Notes: generated by a model not told the origin, from the sequence alone. A stretch of DNA of 64,000 bases from Magicicada septendecula (GCA_034769895.1 CM068367.1:346355611-346419610), one strand, 5' to 3'. Positions 24,063 to 36,536 are shown, counted from the stretch's first letter. A program made the numbers and translations.

Positions 24063-25946
24063 ATGGAAGAGGCGGAGCAAAATATTGATGTCAAGATAAT
24101 AAAAAGTCCTGAACTAGCGATTAAAATAAATCAAGTTCCGGTAATTTCTCTCATTGACACAGGTAGTTCCGTGAACGCTATATCTGAAGAATGGTATGAA
24201 AACAATAAAAAGCAGATTGGACACCATGAAACCCTCAGCGTCAATAACACCACGATAGTTAGCGCCGTGGGAAATAGGTCAAAATGTATTAGAAAACAAG
24301 TATTTTTAGAAGTAGTATTAAGCAGTAATTTAAGTGTCGATTGTGTGTTTTTAATAGTACCAGGTTTAGTGAGAAATTGTATTCTTGGTATGAACTTCCT
24401 GCAGCAATCAAAGGGGGTAATTAACATACCAGAAGGGCGGATACAGGTACGACCGGAAGTAGTAACAAATGCGGAAGAACATCCTTATGAAGTACCGTTA
24501 CTAACCATAGAAGAGAATGTGTGTGACATTGAAACTGAAATCTACAGAAAACTTGAAGAATTAGAAGGAATGGATCAGACAAGGTTAAATCAATTGGGTC
24601 AGTTGCTGGATAAAAACAAGGAGATCTTTACAGATAGGCCAGGGATCATAACTGGATACCAGCATAGTTTCCGGGTTACCGACAGCACACCTTACCTGCA
24701 AAAAGGGTGGGCCGTCCCCATCAAGTATCAGAGGGCAGTTCAGGATGAAATTCAAAGGATGCTGGAATTTGGGATAATAGAACGAGCCCACAGTCCTTAC
24801 ATACAACCTCTGGTAACTGTAATTAAAAGGGACGGGAGGGTGCGATTATGCCTAGATGCCCGGAAGGTGAATAGTATCACTATCCCGGATTATGAGGGAC
24901 CTCCGCCGATCAACGAGATCCTCACAAGGTGCAGCAACATCAAAGTTATGTCCACAATAGACTTAACAAACAGTTTCTGGCAGATTCCACTCAAGGAGGA
25001 ATGTCGAGATCACACTGGTTTCTTATACGAAGGTAAGAGCTACAGATTTAAAGTAACGCCGTTTGGATTGAGCACCAGCCTAGCAGGCTTGGCCAGGGGA
25101 CTCGACCATGTGATGACCGAGGAAGTTAAGCAACATACGATTATATACGTAGATGACATCTTGTGTTTCTCGCAAAGTGAGGAAGAACATATGGAACACT
25201 TAAATAGCTTGTTGGACAACTTAAAAAAAGCTAATATCACAGTCAATTTAAAGAAATCCCAGTTTTTCAGGAAGGAAATACCATATTTGGGTTACTGTCT
25301 AACTACAAAAGGAATCAAACCGACACCGGATAAAGTTTCAGCAATTTTAAATTTCCCATCTCCACGAAACCCAAAGCAATTAAAAGGTTTCTTGGGTTTA
25401 ACAAACTTTTATAATAAGTTCACCAGTAGGTACGCGGAGTGCACACAACCTTTATTGCATCTACTAAAGAAAGGCATTAAGTTTAAATGGGATAAAACGA
25501 TGGAGGAGCAATTCCAACTTGTGAAAGAATTATTTATAGAATCTGTGGTATTAAAATTTCCTATACAGGGACGCCGTTTCTATCTGCAGTGTGACGCAAG
25601 CAACTATGCTTACGGAGGTCAACTATACCAGATCGACAAGGAAGGGGAGATCGCCGTAATAGCGTACACTAGCCGAACATTCAAAAATGCGGAGAAAAAC
25701 TATTTTACTACTGAAAACGAGCTGTTAGCAATCGTCCAATGCTTAAAGAAATTCAGGATATATATAATAGGCCAACCTCTTACTATATTAACCGATAACA
25801 AAGCGTTAACGTTTATCCAAAAATGCCATTTAAATAATACCAGGATCGCAAGATGGATACTTGCGATACAAGAGTATAACTTTGAGATATTACACTGCAG
25901 GGGTAAAGACAATGTTGTTGCAGACCTCTTAAGCAGATACCCATAA
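24063..25946 (+). CDS. pol: Family B Pol: protease, reverse transcriptase, RNase H
   Basis: 627 residues. An aspartic protease has its catalytic DTGS at 32-35 and the flap-end ILGMNF at 107-112. Reverse transcriptase covers about 200-470. It contains VRLCLDARKVN (260-270), the first catalytic Asp300 in MSTIDLTNSFWQI, PFGLSTS (333-339) and YVDD at 362-365. RNase H has Asp511 (CDAS), Glu552 (TENELLA), Asp578 (LTDNK) and Asp621 (VVADLLSR). Together these copy the element RNA into DNA in the particle. A TAA at 25944-25946 then ends the frame, yet the same frame stays open into integrase, so this is probably a nonsense mutation within one pol gene. The chosen start is simply the first ATG in frame; pol of this group is normally made by frameshift or fusion from gag. 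Confidence 0.93.
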   Translation: MEEAEQNIDVKIIKSPELAIKINQVPVISLIDTGSSVNAISEEWYENNKKQIGHHETLSVNNTTIVSAVGNRSKCIRKQVFLEVVLSSNLSVDCVFLIVPGLVRNCILGMNFLQQSKGVINIPEGRIQVRPEVVTNAEEHPYEVPLLTIEENVCDIETEIYRKLEELEGMDQTRLNQLGQLLDKNKEIFTDRPGIITGYQHSFRVTDSTPYLQKGWAVPIKYQRAVQDEIQRMLEFGIIERAHSPYIQPLVTVIKRDGRVRLCLDARKVNSITIPDYEGPPPINEILTRCSNIKVMSTIDLTNSFWQIPLKEECRDHTGFLYEGKSYRFKVTPFGLSTSLAGLARGLDHVMTEEVKQHTIIYVDDILCFSQSEEEHMEHLNSLLDNLKKANITVNLKKSQFFRKEIPYLGYCLTTKGIKPTPDKVSAILNFPSPRNPKQLKGFLGLTNFYNKFTSRYAECTQPLLHLLKKGIKFKWDKTMEEQFQLVKELFIESVVLKFPIQGRRFYLQCDASNYAYGGQLYQIDKEGEIAVIAYTSRTFKNAEKNYFTTENELLAIVQCLKKFRIYIIGQPLTILTDNKALTFIQKCHLNNTRIARWILAIQEYNFEILHCRGKDNVVADLLSRYP

Positions 25947-27239
25947 GGTGATACTATAAACGAACCCATCGACGAGAAATACGAATACTACATCCACACA
26001 ATGGAAATAAAAATGAACAAAGATATAACAACAAAGTTAAGAAAAATACACCTGCTACAAATGGAAAACAAGAAGTTAGGACAATTGATCAACAGAGTTA
26101 AGGAAGGAGACCATCATAAATTAAACCAACATTTCAAAGTAATAAACAATAAACTATATAGGAGATGGAAGACGCAGTGGAAGTTATACATCCCAAAGGA
26201 AATTCGGAAGGAATTGATACAAGAGATACAGATACAGATACAGATATATGGCCATCCAGGTACAAAAAGGACTCTGCAGCTTCTGAAGGAGCACTTTACA
26301 TTCGAAGAAATGTGCAAGAGTGTCAGCCAGCTGATCAGATGTTGTGACCTGTGTCAGAGATGTAAAGACAGTGGGAATCGACTCATTTCTGGAGAAACAA
26401 GACCCATCCTGCCTACAAGAAAGGGAGAACTCTTAAGCATGGACTATTACGGACCTCTACCGATGTCCAGTGGTGGAGTGAAGTACTTATTAGTTATTGT
26501 GGACAATTTTACGAAATACGTGGAGTTGTATGCTTTACGTAGAGCCACCACAAACATAACATTGAAACGACTACAACAATACATTGATATACATGGTAAA
26601 CCGGATAGTGTGTTAACAGACAATGGCACACAATTCACGTCTCGAAAATGGATGCAGGGTCTGAAAGAGCTAAACATAAAACCTAAATACACAGCGATTC
26701 GGAATCCTTGCACTAATATTGCGGAAAGATGGAACCGGCAGCTCGGAAACCTGTTCCGTATTTTTGTCAGAGAGAGACACACTAAATGGGCAAAATACAT
26801 AAAAACAATCAAGTCGTGTCTGAATGAAACATACCAAGAGACAATAAAGATTACGCCATACGAAGCTCAGTTTGGGAAAAAACCAACCAGACATTGGGAA
26901 CAGTATGTAGACCCTATTGTGATTAACAACGAAGGAGTAAATGTAGAAAGACTACAATTACGAATCAAGGAAAAGGGAGAGCGACAAGCGGCCCGAATAA
27001 ATAAATCAAAGAAAATTACGGAATTTGAAGTGGGAGAAAGAGTTCTGATACGAGCGCATCATATATCGGACGCTACTCAGAATATAATAGGAAAATTCTG
27101 TGCGATATATGAGGGTCCGTACACAATAGTAAAAAAAATCTGAAGCGCTACGTACCAATTACAGGACGACCAGAATAACGATTCTATACGAGGAATATTC
27201 AACACTAGGCAACTAAAAAAGTATCATTCAGATTCTTAG
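25947..27239 (+). pseudogene. Family B integrase (same frame as pol, second in-frame stop)
   Basis: Readable from the ATG at 26001 to a TGA at 27141-27143, then on in the same frame to a TAG at 27237-27239. Counting from 26001, the DDE triad is Asp148 (SMDYYGP), Asp207 (VLTDNGTQF) and Glu242 (IAERWNR). The zinc motif keeps His85, Cys115 and Cys118, but the first His expected at residue 80 is Ile, inside a GATACA hexanucleotide run at 26225-26247. The C-terminal region has VGERVLI and YEGPYTIV, and beyond the TGA a stretch ending LKKYHS that fits the family end. The TGA could come from a CGA by CpG decay. The protein would insert the cDNA into the genome if whole. Confidence 0.85.
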
Positions 27240-28410
27240 TTGACGCCAGTGAAAAGTTATGAATTATGGAGCAATTGTAAGACGCAATAGAATATTAAAT
27301 AAATTGTAATAATTTTAACATTAATTAAACTAAAATGATAATTGTATAAACGATGAAGTAAAATACTAACAAGTGTAGTAGTACTTATAATCTTCATGAT
27401 AACGAAATGTGAACTAAAACTTTTAGCGATAATTATGTTAACATAAGTACATAGACAATATATATATGTGTTAAACGAATGCAAGTGTAAGGACAATTAA
27501 TATGGTTAGAATAAGATTGTTTAATATATGTGTTTAATATAACAATTGAATGCGAACAATCAATAAAATTAGAATAGTGATATGTACATGTATATGTGAT
27601 GCAAGACTCTTAAAATTCAATTAAATAGTGAAATGATTGAAAAGCGACAATAAGTAAAAGATGGACTATCAAAGGACATTAATAGCGAATTATTGTAGAA
27701 AACTTGATTAATTTATGGCATTAAAATCTATAATATTATTAGAATAGCAAGATGTAATTGGCGAATTAGTAGAAATTTTGATAGTAATTAATATTTTATA
27801 AATACTGCAAGGTAATATAGAGTAAATTAATGTGAATATAAAAATGAATAGTTAAATTAAAGGTTAACATAATGATTAACATGTGTTAAAATTGTACAAT
27901 GAAAAGAGAGAATTCTAAAAATTATTTTACAGAAATATAAAATTTATTGATATGATAAATGATGCTAGCATTGAATAAAACTTGCTAAATTAATTTTGTA
28001 AATATTATAGGTCCTGTAAGGAATATGTAAGGAGTTGTTTTAAATTGATGCTGAATGACGAATTTAAATTTAATGTCTAAAGATTAGTTTGTAAGTATAA
28101 TTATATGTTAAGTAAGGGTTGTAAGAAAAGAAAGTTAAAAGATAAATGTAACGGATTCATTTAAAAACGGAAAGTGAAAGTGTCTTGGAAAAGGGTCCTG
28201 GGGTACTGTTTACATTACATAATAAACAACCCGCAGTGGGTCACTACAGGTAGCAAATCCCATTACACTACGTCCAACGGATGATGAGCCAATACTAGGA
28301 ATATAAAATGTATGCATTTCGTCATGTTAAACCTCGATGACAAGGCGCAGAAATTTGAATCTCTTTTAGATGTATGAAATCCATCCAAAGCGACAAATTT
28401 CGGGGACGAT
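27240..28410 (+). other. Family B 3' internal region, no env; polypurine tract
   Basis: 1.2 kb of AT-rich sequence with only short frames; no transmembrane or envelope-like protein is seen. It ends with tttcggggacgat directly before the 3' LTR, a plausible polypurine tract. Confidence 0.7.
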
Positions 28411-30277
28411 ATAACGCCAAAATCAGAAATTTTGAAAATTTCTTATTTTGAGTAGAGATGTATCTTTAAGCGCCGTAACAGGGAATTGTTGTGTGAAACG
28501 CAGAGGTGACTGACAGGCAATAAAATCATATATCAGCCCCAACACGCTCACGGCAAATAGGCTGAGTTCATCGCTCTCCATACTAAGAAACGTTAAACTT
28601 TGACAACTACCTCAAATCCGTAGAAAAAAGGGCACCAATGTAAACGAACTCATTTGAAGAGCAGCTGTAGGTATTAACAATAGACCAGAATACGTATACA
28701 CGCCAGCTGCATATAGCGAAACAAAAAAGGGTATATGTTATTGAAAGACTCAAACGGTCAGCGACAGGACTTCGACCTTACTGAGAAGAGAGAAAGCTCG
28801 GAGTAATGTCCGAACACAAGCAAGAAGTGTTGATGGAAACAGAGACAAAGAAACGGACATACAAAGGAAGTTTGGTGAGGCCTTTAAGTAACAATAGTTG
28901 ATGCCATTAGAACAACCAAGTGCACGAAAACAATACTTGACGAGAAAGTTAAGGGTTGCTTTGTTTACTCCAAAAAAGTGACAGGCAAGAATTATTGCTA
29001 CAGTATCTAGCAGCGACAACGACCTCAGTGTAGTGACCTAGGGAAGGAAGCTGGTGAGAATCCAAAGGCCTATCAGAGAAGTTCTTTCGGAAAAATAGGT
29101 GGTCTCTAAATCTGAAGAGTCGTAAAGTAGAACCAATTAGAAAACAGCGTAAGAAAAATCAGAAGTAAGTGGGAGAAATATGGAATTCGATATAGGGACG
29201 CGAGAAAGGCGCGCTCGAGGAGTTTAACTAAAAATTTTGACGGAAACGAGTGTGTGAGTCCGCGACCGAGAATCCATAGTTATTGGACTTAGAGAAATTC
29301 GGTACGATGGTTAGAAAAGTAAGCTCGTATTAGAACAAATTTCGGTAAAGAGAAAAACTGTAATTTTACTAGTGACGTACAAGTGAATTAATACAACACA
29401 AATGATAATCAAATAACGCTGTAATTTAGTTGTGCAATTACGCAACAATAACTTTATCATCGAGTAACATTACGAGACGAACTAAACCCGTAAATAACAG
29501 TAATTCAAACCATAACGCAGTTAGTAAATAATAATCAATAATGGCTGTAGAAGCGGATAACTATAATAATAATTAACGCAAACTAATTCCGAGTGAGTGA
29601 AGTTTGGTGTTGTGCAGTGTCTAGTGTGACTCCAAGGAGACCACGTTACAATCTGCTAATCCAGAGGAAATATCGCAGTTACGCCAGACGATCAACATGC
29701 CAACCACACCATATGAACCGCTACCAGATTTGGATACATACCACAAGTAAAATTTTCATGCCATAATTAGTATTACGTCCACTGTCTGTTCACTTAAAGA
29801 ACTCATAAGAATTAATTAAAGCAATAAAATAAAATTTATTTAAAACAAAATTAAATAATATTAGGAAGTTATGGAAATTAAATTTATCTATGAGCAGCGA
29901 TTTTAAATGAATCCAGATCAATAATTAACAATGTCGTAGTATATTAAATTTAAGAAAATGATTATTAAAAGTTTTGTCTTTGAATAAGAATTACAATATT
30001 TAAATTATTAGAGCTATGAATATGAGTAATGAAATAAAATTTATTAAAATGAATATGTTTATATATTGATTAGAATTGATATAGTCCATGTGTCAATGAT
30101 AAAGTATGATAATCAATCATAGCTAATTGTAATAAATCGAAGAACTATTTATAAGAAAATTTGAGCATTTATTTATATTTTACCCTGAGATAAAGAGCAT
30201 AAATAGACAATATAATAAAACAAGTATTTATTGTTAAATTGACGCACACAACGCTGTGCGTAAATAAAATTATTATA
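28411..30277 (+). repeat. Family B 3' LTR
   Basis: 1,867 bp, collinear with 20945-22810. Differences seen by eye are one extra A in an A run and about nine substitutions, for example ggtggg/ggtgag, ccacag/ccatag and ctgggcg/ctgtgcg. Confidence 0.93.
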
Positions 30278-31136
30278 GGTATGATGATACCTATTACCAC
30301 CTCTTATAAATTGGAGAAAGTTTTCGTGGACATATGTGGACCATTCCCGCGTAGTGGAAGGAGACACCAATACAAATACCTCGTCATAGTATTTGACCAC
30401 TACACCAGGTTCACTAAACTCTATCCCATCAATCGTGCCACTACACAAAAAATATTAAACATCATATTATTGCAATACATTAATGAAGTGGGAACACCCA
30501 AGTGCATCATTACGGACCATGGCACCCAATTCAAGGGCAATAAATGGAAGAACACCTTGTTAAATAACAACATAAAAACTTACAAGACGTCAGTGTACCA
30601 TCCGAGCAGCAACCCTGCAGAACGTGTCCTGAGAGAGGTAGGGAGAATCCTAAGGACATACTGTTACAATCAACACAATAAGTGGACTGAATACATACCA
30701 GCGGCAGAAGACTTTCTTAATTTGTCACACCACCAAATTATTGAAGCAACACCGTACACAGCAATGTTCCAGAGACCACCACCCAGAGAAATTACATCAT
30801 TTATACAATTTCTTTCCCAGTGGCGCAGAATATCAATTCAATGGTATACAATTTCATAATCAATTACTCGAGAGGACAGAAAAAATAAGACAACGATATA
30901 AGCAATTACAACCAAAACCCCTACAATACCAGATCGGGGAAAAAATATTATTAAAGATCCGAGAGTTACCTAGTACGATGGAAGGAATAGCCAAAAAGCT
31001 ACTATTATTGTACACCGGACCACACGTCGTAAGCAAAGACAATAATAATAATACGTATGAAATCACAGACCCAAATACACAAAGAAAAAAGGGGACATAC
31101 AATCAGTCTTCAATGAAGAAATACCATCAACTATGA
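30278..31136 (+). pseudogene. Family A integrase, right copy, downstream of the family B insertion
   Basis: Resumes at the duplicated ggtat and carries the catalytic core (VDICGP, IITDHGTQF, NPAERVL), as in the left copy. The frame up to 30859 includes some LTR-derived codons at its start and ends at the same frameshift (about 30807-30817) seen in the left copy. The C-terminal part is in frame 30741-31136 and ends KKYHQL. It is interrupted and frameshifted, so inactive. Confidence 0.88.
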
Positions 31137-31699
31137 AAGAATCATCCAAGAACCCAGTGAATAAACAATCAGTGTTAAAAACAAGTTAATATCGAATACG
31201 AATAATAATAATAACATGTGAACAATACCCATCGATAATATCGTTATCACTAAGAGCTAAAGAGAATGAATTAAGATAAAGTGAATATAAAGTTATGTAT
31301 AATCTAAATGGAATTAATGTGAAGAATCCCAAACTAATGTTTATTTATAGTCGCACTAGACTACTTATATTATTATTGTAGATGACTGACTGTAGATAAG
31401 TCCAGCAATCATATGTATAGTTGACGGCGGAGCAATGGAGTCAAAAGTACCCCTCCGATCCGATTCAATATATTGTTTAGAGAAAAAATGTTAGGGAATC
31501 AAATATTATAGGGATTAAGAACATTAAACGAGAATGTGATATACTGAATTCAGAAGATTACTGATACCATGTAAGGAACTAAGAACAACAGCTGAAACCA
31601 ACAAGTGATGTGTTAAAACAACCGAATAAATAATCGATAATTTCATCAAACAACGGAACGATATTTTCTGAAATAATCGAATTTAGTGATGGGGCAATA
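31137..31699 (+). other. Family A 3' internal non-coding region, right copy
   Basis: Near-identical to 11046-11608, ending in the same polypurine tract gtgatggggcaata before the LTR. Confidence 0.7.
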
Positions 31700-33285
31700 T
31701 GTAAAGGTACATATAATCACCATACAGGTAAATAATCACATAAGATGTATTTAAAATAAAGAACTAACACTGAAGACAATAAAGGATGAAAGAGGTATAA
31801 GGAAAAGTGTATTTTAATATGATTATCCGGTCAACTAAAGAAAAGTAATAATAAAAGCAACAGTTGAAAGTAGAACAAGAGACCTAGAGAGCAAAACTTA
31901 TAAAATCACAGTACAATACGATTTAACTCCAATGACCCAATAGATGGTAAGTGAGAGGATACAAACACCAAATATTATAATCCCAACAAGGACATAAACT
32001 CACCAAATTTTTATGATCCCAACAAGGACTCAAGAATACTGAATACTATAATCCCAACAATGACCCAAGAACACCAATTATCATGATCCCACATGGACTA
32101 AGAAGACAGAAGAAGATGATAGAAGAAAATGAAGAAAGAAGAACCAGTAGTGACAGAACAACAAGAGTATATATGTCAAGAAAAGTGTTTACAAAGGAGT
32201 ACCTTAAAACATAGTGAAACACATAACAAACTATGACTAGTGCCTTGACACTGACCTGTAAATATAAAAAGATGCTTAATAATAATGAAAGAAGAGAAAG
32301 ACATAATGATTGTATAAAACCTAACTAATAGTAGGTTAATAGAGTCAAAATAATCTCAATGCATAATACCCCAAGTGACATGCTAAGTAGACCAGCATTA
32401 ATATCTGATTATTCTATATATAAACAAGATAAGAATGAGTAAGATAATAAATAATGATTAGATAAGACATAATGTGCAAATACCTGTGGGTGAAACTTGA
32501 TAACTATAGCAAAAGATAGAAATGACAGTAAATTTGCATGAATGCATTGTTGTCAACATACAGGGGTTCCAACTAACCTCACATATGGTACAGAACCATG
32601 TGCAAATACAAATCTGAAGTTTAGTAGGTAAATTACCATAATGAGAAAAGATATTATAGAGGTAATCCCAATACTAAATGTAATTAGATTAAGAGTGTTA
32701 TTAGTGCATATAAAGTGTAAATACATGGGACTGACAGAGACAGCAAAAGTGTACACACACAAAACACCACAAAACCACTTTAATTTAATTAACCAGGAAA
32801 ACCCTATTGTATAGAAAGGTCAAATAACTCCTGTTACTACTATTACTGGGTATTACTAATGATATAAGATTACAAGCAAGTCAGAATAAATATAAATTCA
32901 TGCAAGTGTCTGATCACACTAACCGTAAGAAGTAAAAACACTTCAATCAAGGTAAAACCTGTATATTAGGAAAATTCCAACATAAAACAATAATCAGTCT
33001 TATCCAATAACGATGACTATCAAGTATGAGGCATTAAAACATAAAACTAAGTTACTTATTTGCAATTTTGAGAATGACCTATATCTAGGCCAATGACCTA
33101 CTTAGCTAAAAACATTCAAAACAAGAAATATATGCAGTGTACACAAAATCTGAGGTGTACAAAACATATACAAGACATGTCATAAGATTTATTTAACAAA
33201 AGAAGTAATCAGAGTGGGCGAATTGTAGAAACAAATATGTAATTAAAACAATCCCAAACATAGGCCATAAGAGCTTAAATCTAAA
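31700..33285 (+). repeat. Family A 3' LTR, 3'-truncated
   Basis: Starts TGTAAAGG and is collinear with 11609-12558 and then 15238-15880 of the middle LTR, without the 2.7-kb insertion. The match ends near 33285 (gagcttaaatctaaa), where unrelated sequence begins, so about 2 kb of LTR is missing. Confidence 0.8.
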
Positions 33286-33549
33286 AAAGTAAAATAATGG
33301 ACTTTTTTAAAGTATTCATTGTGTCGGTGAGATAGAGTATGCTCAACTAGATGAATATTTTCAGTGAAGTGAGTTTTTACTGAAGACAACTAATCTAAAG
33401 GAAAAGCGCGATATTGTGTGAATCCGATTGAACAGCGATCTCAGTGCTGTGGTTCTATATAACCACGTTTCACTGGCACACCATGCTGTTGGAAGCACCA
33501 GTTAAAGAGACGAAATTGTCTCGTTGATTCCACCGATGTAAGCCCTACG
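33286..33549. other. Spacer between family A and hAT-1
   Basis: Short unique sequence with no recognised feature; it includes the left target duplication of hAT-1 (gccctacg, 33542-33549). Confidence 0.5.
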
Positions 33550-36536
33550 CAGTGGCGGCTCGTGAGTAATGAAATGGGAGGGGCACACAGTGGGGAGGAT
33601 CTAAGGTGGGCCACCATTCGCGGTAATTAGTACTTAGGTAAAAAAATATAGAATGTCTTACCTGGTATTTCACTTTTTGTATAACAATTCCATTCTCCTG
33701 TTTTTAGATGTAGCGAATTCTTCTATCACTTGTTTGTTGAAATCTTGAATTCCATGAATCATTTTTTTTTCTGTGGATAGCATAGCCAATGCATTCAGTC
33801 TATCAGTGCCCATGGAATTTCTTTAAAATGTTTTTATTCTTTTCAATGTAGAAAAGCACCTTTCACTTTCAACAGTTGTCATCGGTACGGTAACAATTAT
33901 CTTTAAAATGGTCACACACTCTGAGAAGGTACGAAACATGTTATTATCAAGGAAAAACTGTAATAAGGGTGTTGCACCAGAAGCAATACGTAAATCTTCA
34001 CGACTGTATAACACTCCTAGTTCGGTTCTCAGTTTCAGACCATTTATTGTTGGATAAAATTTAATTGTAGTCTGAAAATCATTTTCCGGAAACTCAACAC
34101 AGTACTGTGGGAACTTTTCAACTAAAAACAATTTGGAAATACATAAATGATCTGAAAATTGAAATCTTTCATTAATATTGTTCACAATCATATCACATAC
34201 TTCCAAAGCGGCCACACGGTTGCTCCTATTACTTAATTGTTCAACACACTGTCTCTTAGTCACAGGCTCACTTACAGACACTTCACTGTCTTCATAGGTC
34301 TTACGAATATTAACCACTGCACTCACAAAATGTTTAACAAATGTTCTCATTTTTATTGCATCAATGTTTCTTTGTTGAATGCAATCAAAGAAAATCGCCA
34401 CATGAGGCATAATTTTGTGGAAAAAAGTCAACCAGAAAATGAACTGAGGATCCCTCAAAGTTCGTACAAATCCTGCAGCCTGGCTAGAAGCACTTTTGTC
34501 AGAAATCTCTATGTCCCTAATGTGTTCAAAACATTTTATTAGATTATCTTTATGTTCAAACACAGTATTAACAGCCCTGTGTTGAAAGTACCATCTTGTA
34601 GGAGGCACAGACCCAATTTTTTTTTTTACAATTTCTACTAAATAATCCATCCTCTTTGGAGATCTTGAAAAATATGGTCCTATTCCTTGCAGGTCTTGAA
34701 AAAATATTCTACTCTGGGAAGCAGACGATGTTGAGTTTTGAAGAATCAGATTCCCTTGATGGGCATAACAATGAATAAAATTTGCATTTGGATACTTCTC
34801 TTTAACCAAACACTGGACCCCTCCTTTCTGACCACTCATAACAGATGCACCATCGTAAGTCTGACAAATTAGTTTTTCCGGGGACTTGTATATTCCTATT
34901 TCTTCCAACTGTCCTAAAATTGTCGAGGCTAAACTTCGAGCACTTTTATCAAAAGGGACTTCAAAAAAACCCCAAAACCTTTCAATTATTCTCCCTTCAA
35001 TGAGATATCTCAAAATCAGTGCCATCTGTGTTTTGCACGAACTGTCAGTTGTTTCATCAGCCTGAAGTGATATGAAGTCTATCGTAGAAATTTCAGTCAC
35101 AATATTTTTTCGACACACTGACAAAATGGCATCTAAAAGTTCATTCTGAATTGTTTTCGAGGTTCCTTTAAACACTGTTGAATTTTCTAAATGATCTTTC
35201 AAAACACTGTCAAGTGCTGCAGTATAATTGATTAGTCCTTTAAAAATCCCTGGGTTGTTGTCTGCTTCTTCCGTTTCATCGTGGCCACGTAAAGCTAATT
35301 CAAATTCCCCACAAAATTTAATCGCATCAATTATTCGAGACAAGATGTACCTGTTCTTGTCTACAAGTTCGTTATGTTTACGAACAGAAATTCTGTAACG
35401 ATCATCGAGTTGCAATCTAATATTTACAATACCTAGCACGGCTAAACTCATTTCATTGTCTAAATGACATTTAGACAGCGAATGCTTCTTACTCTTTTCT
35501 GGTAAATGTTTCAGATCTTTAACGCCCGACTTAGTCCACGTGTCTTCACCGCCAAACAGAAGACAAGCAAAGCAAAATAAAGCATTGATTGTGGGGCATC
35601 CGCACATCCATTCCCATTTTTCGTACACTGTGGTATTGAAAGTTCTATTATAGGTTCTGTTTTTGTCCTTAAACACTTGGTTGATAGACAACTGCGGTCT
35701 TGGTGGACCCAATTGTTTTGCTATTAACCTATCTTCATAGCACAAAGTTTTACTCTGTAAATACTTGACATCATTCATTTTGTCTCAGAGATTTACACAA
35801 GCACACAAAATACCGACACTTGAATATTTTCAACACCGTTATTTACACGCGTGCGTAACACTGATTACTGAAAACCACTTGTAAACTTGTAACACTACAA
35901 TTTATACAATTACTATAAGAACTGCCACCACAACTATCGTGTAGCACATAACATAACCGCTCTAGGTACACGTTCTATTTTAATATTTCCTTCAATGAGA
36001 ATATAATTTAAAATTATATAAAATCGCAAAAATTATTATAATCATATTCACGATAGAAACATTATAATAACATTATTTCGTAACAATATACACTAAGAAA
36101 GTAACAGTAATTATTAGTATTATAGAACAGCTCAGATGGCGGTAAAATGTAATAGTCTACTAAATAGCTCCGATTCATATCCGTTAGTTGCAGTAATGTG
36201 GCGCACCTACAGGATTCAGAGTTTACTACTTGAAGACTGTAAATGTTTGGTCAATGGTCACATAGTCTAGTGTGACCGAACGCTATGGGATTTTAGCATT
36301 ACGCTCTTTTAGTAGTGACGAGGAAGGGAGTAGTAATATTGGGTCACAACGTCTCTGTGACCGTCGCTATGTTGCCACATTTGTTTTCGCGTTGCCACAT
36401 TTCTCCAGACTTCGCACTGTTACAAACTATTGCTATCATTTTTAAAACGAGGACGTTTCTACAATATTTATTTATTTATTTCGTGTTTTTTTGGTGGGGC
36501 ACGTGACCATGTGCCCTTATGAGTGAGCCGCCTCTG
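33550..36536 (-). mobile_element. hAT DNA transposon, nearly complete (hAT-1)
   Basis: 2,987 bp bounded by short inverted ends CAGTGGCGGCTC and its counterpart GAGCCGCCTCTG. 8-bp flanks gccctacg (33542-33549) and gtcctacg (36537-36544) match at seven of eight, as expected of a hAT target duplication with one later change. One long transposase gene lies on the minus strand. Further 5' sequence (35779-36536) holds no other gene. Confidence 0.9.
33670..35778 (-). pseudogene. hAT transposase (ZMYM-like), one premature stop
   Basis: 651 readable residues from the ATG at 35778. A TTF/MYM-type zinc finger region lies near residues 53-76 (YEKWEWMCGCP...FCFACLLFG). The RNase H-like core follows, with Asp241 in SLQADETTDSS and Asp309 in CQTYDGASVMSG. 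The C-terminal hAT dimerisation region starts at VESERCFSTLKRIKTF. There a TAA (33823-33825) interrupts the frame, which then stays open for about 50 codons (SMGTDRLNALAML, QVIEEFATSKNRRME) to a stop at 33670-33672. A single change would therefore have silenced an otherwise complete gene, which cuts and re-joins the transposon in the nucleus. The similarity is to the zinc-finger MYM-type, DUF4371-containing hAT proteins common in insects. Confidence 0.9.

Larger units (their letters stand above)
20945..30277 (+). mobile_element. Family B Ty3/Gypsy element, near full length, nested in family A integrase
   Basis: Two LTRs of 1,866 and 1,867 bp bound a 5.6-kb internal region with PBS, a Gag-like frame and pol in the order protease, reverse transcriptase, RNase H, integrase. 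This order defines the Ty3/Gypsy group. A 5-bp duplication ggtat flanks it (20940-20944 and 30278-30282). The interrupted family A codons resume exactly, as shown by the uninterrupted left copy at 10186-10200. The LTRs differ at about nine bases plus one indel, so the insertion is recent compared with its surroundings. There is no env. Confidence 0.93.
9441..33285 (+). mobile_element. Family A Ty3/Gypsy tandem complex (two defective copies sharing an LTR)
   Basis: Order on the plus strand: truncated LTR (9441-9993), integrase and 3' internal region (9993-11608), interrupted LTR (11609-17976), PBS, broken gag (18069-20135), RNase H/integrase fragment (20280-20944), nested family B element (20945-30277), rest of integrase and 3' internal region (30278-31699), LTR (31700-33285, 3'-truncated). 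The two 3' internal regions (10190-11608 and 30283-31699) differ at only about seven positions over the coding part. The middle LTR serves as 3' LTR of the left copy and 5' LTR of the right copy. Protease and reverse transcriptase are deleted in both copies. No outer target duplication is visible because the right end is truncated. Confidence 0.8.

Noticed and set aside
27240..28410. Possible env gene in family B
   Set aside because: Only short frames, with no signal peptide, cleavage site or membrane anchor; the element is an env-less Gypsy type.
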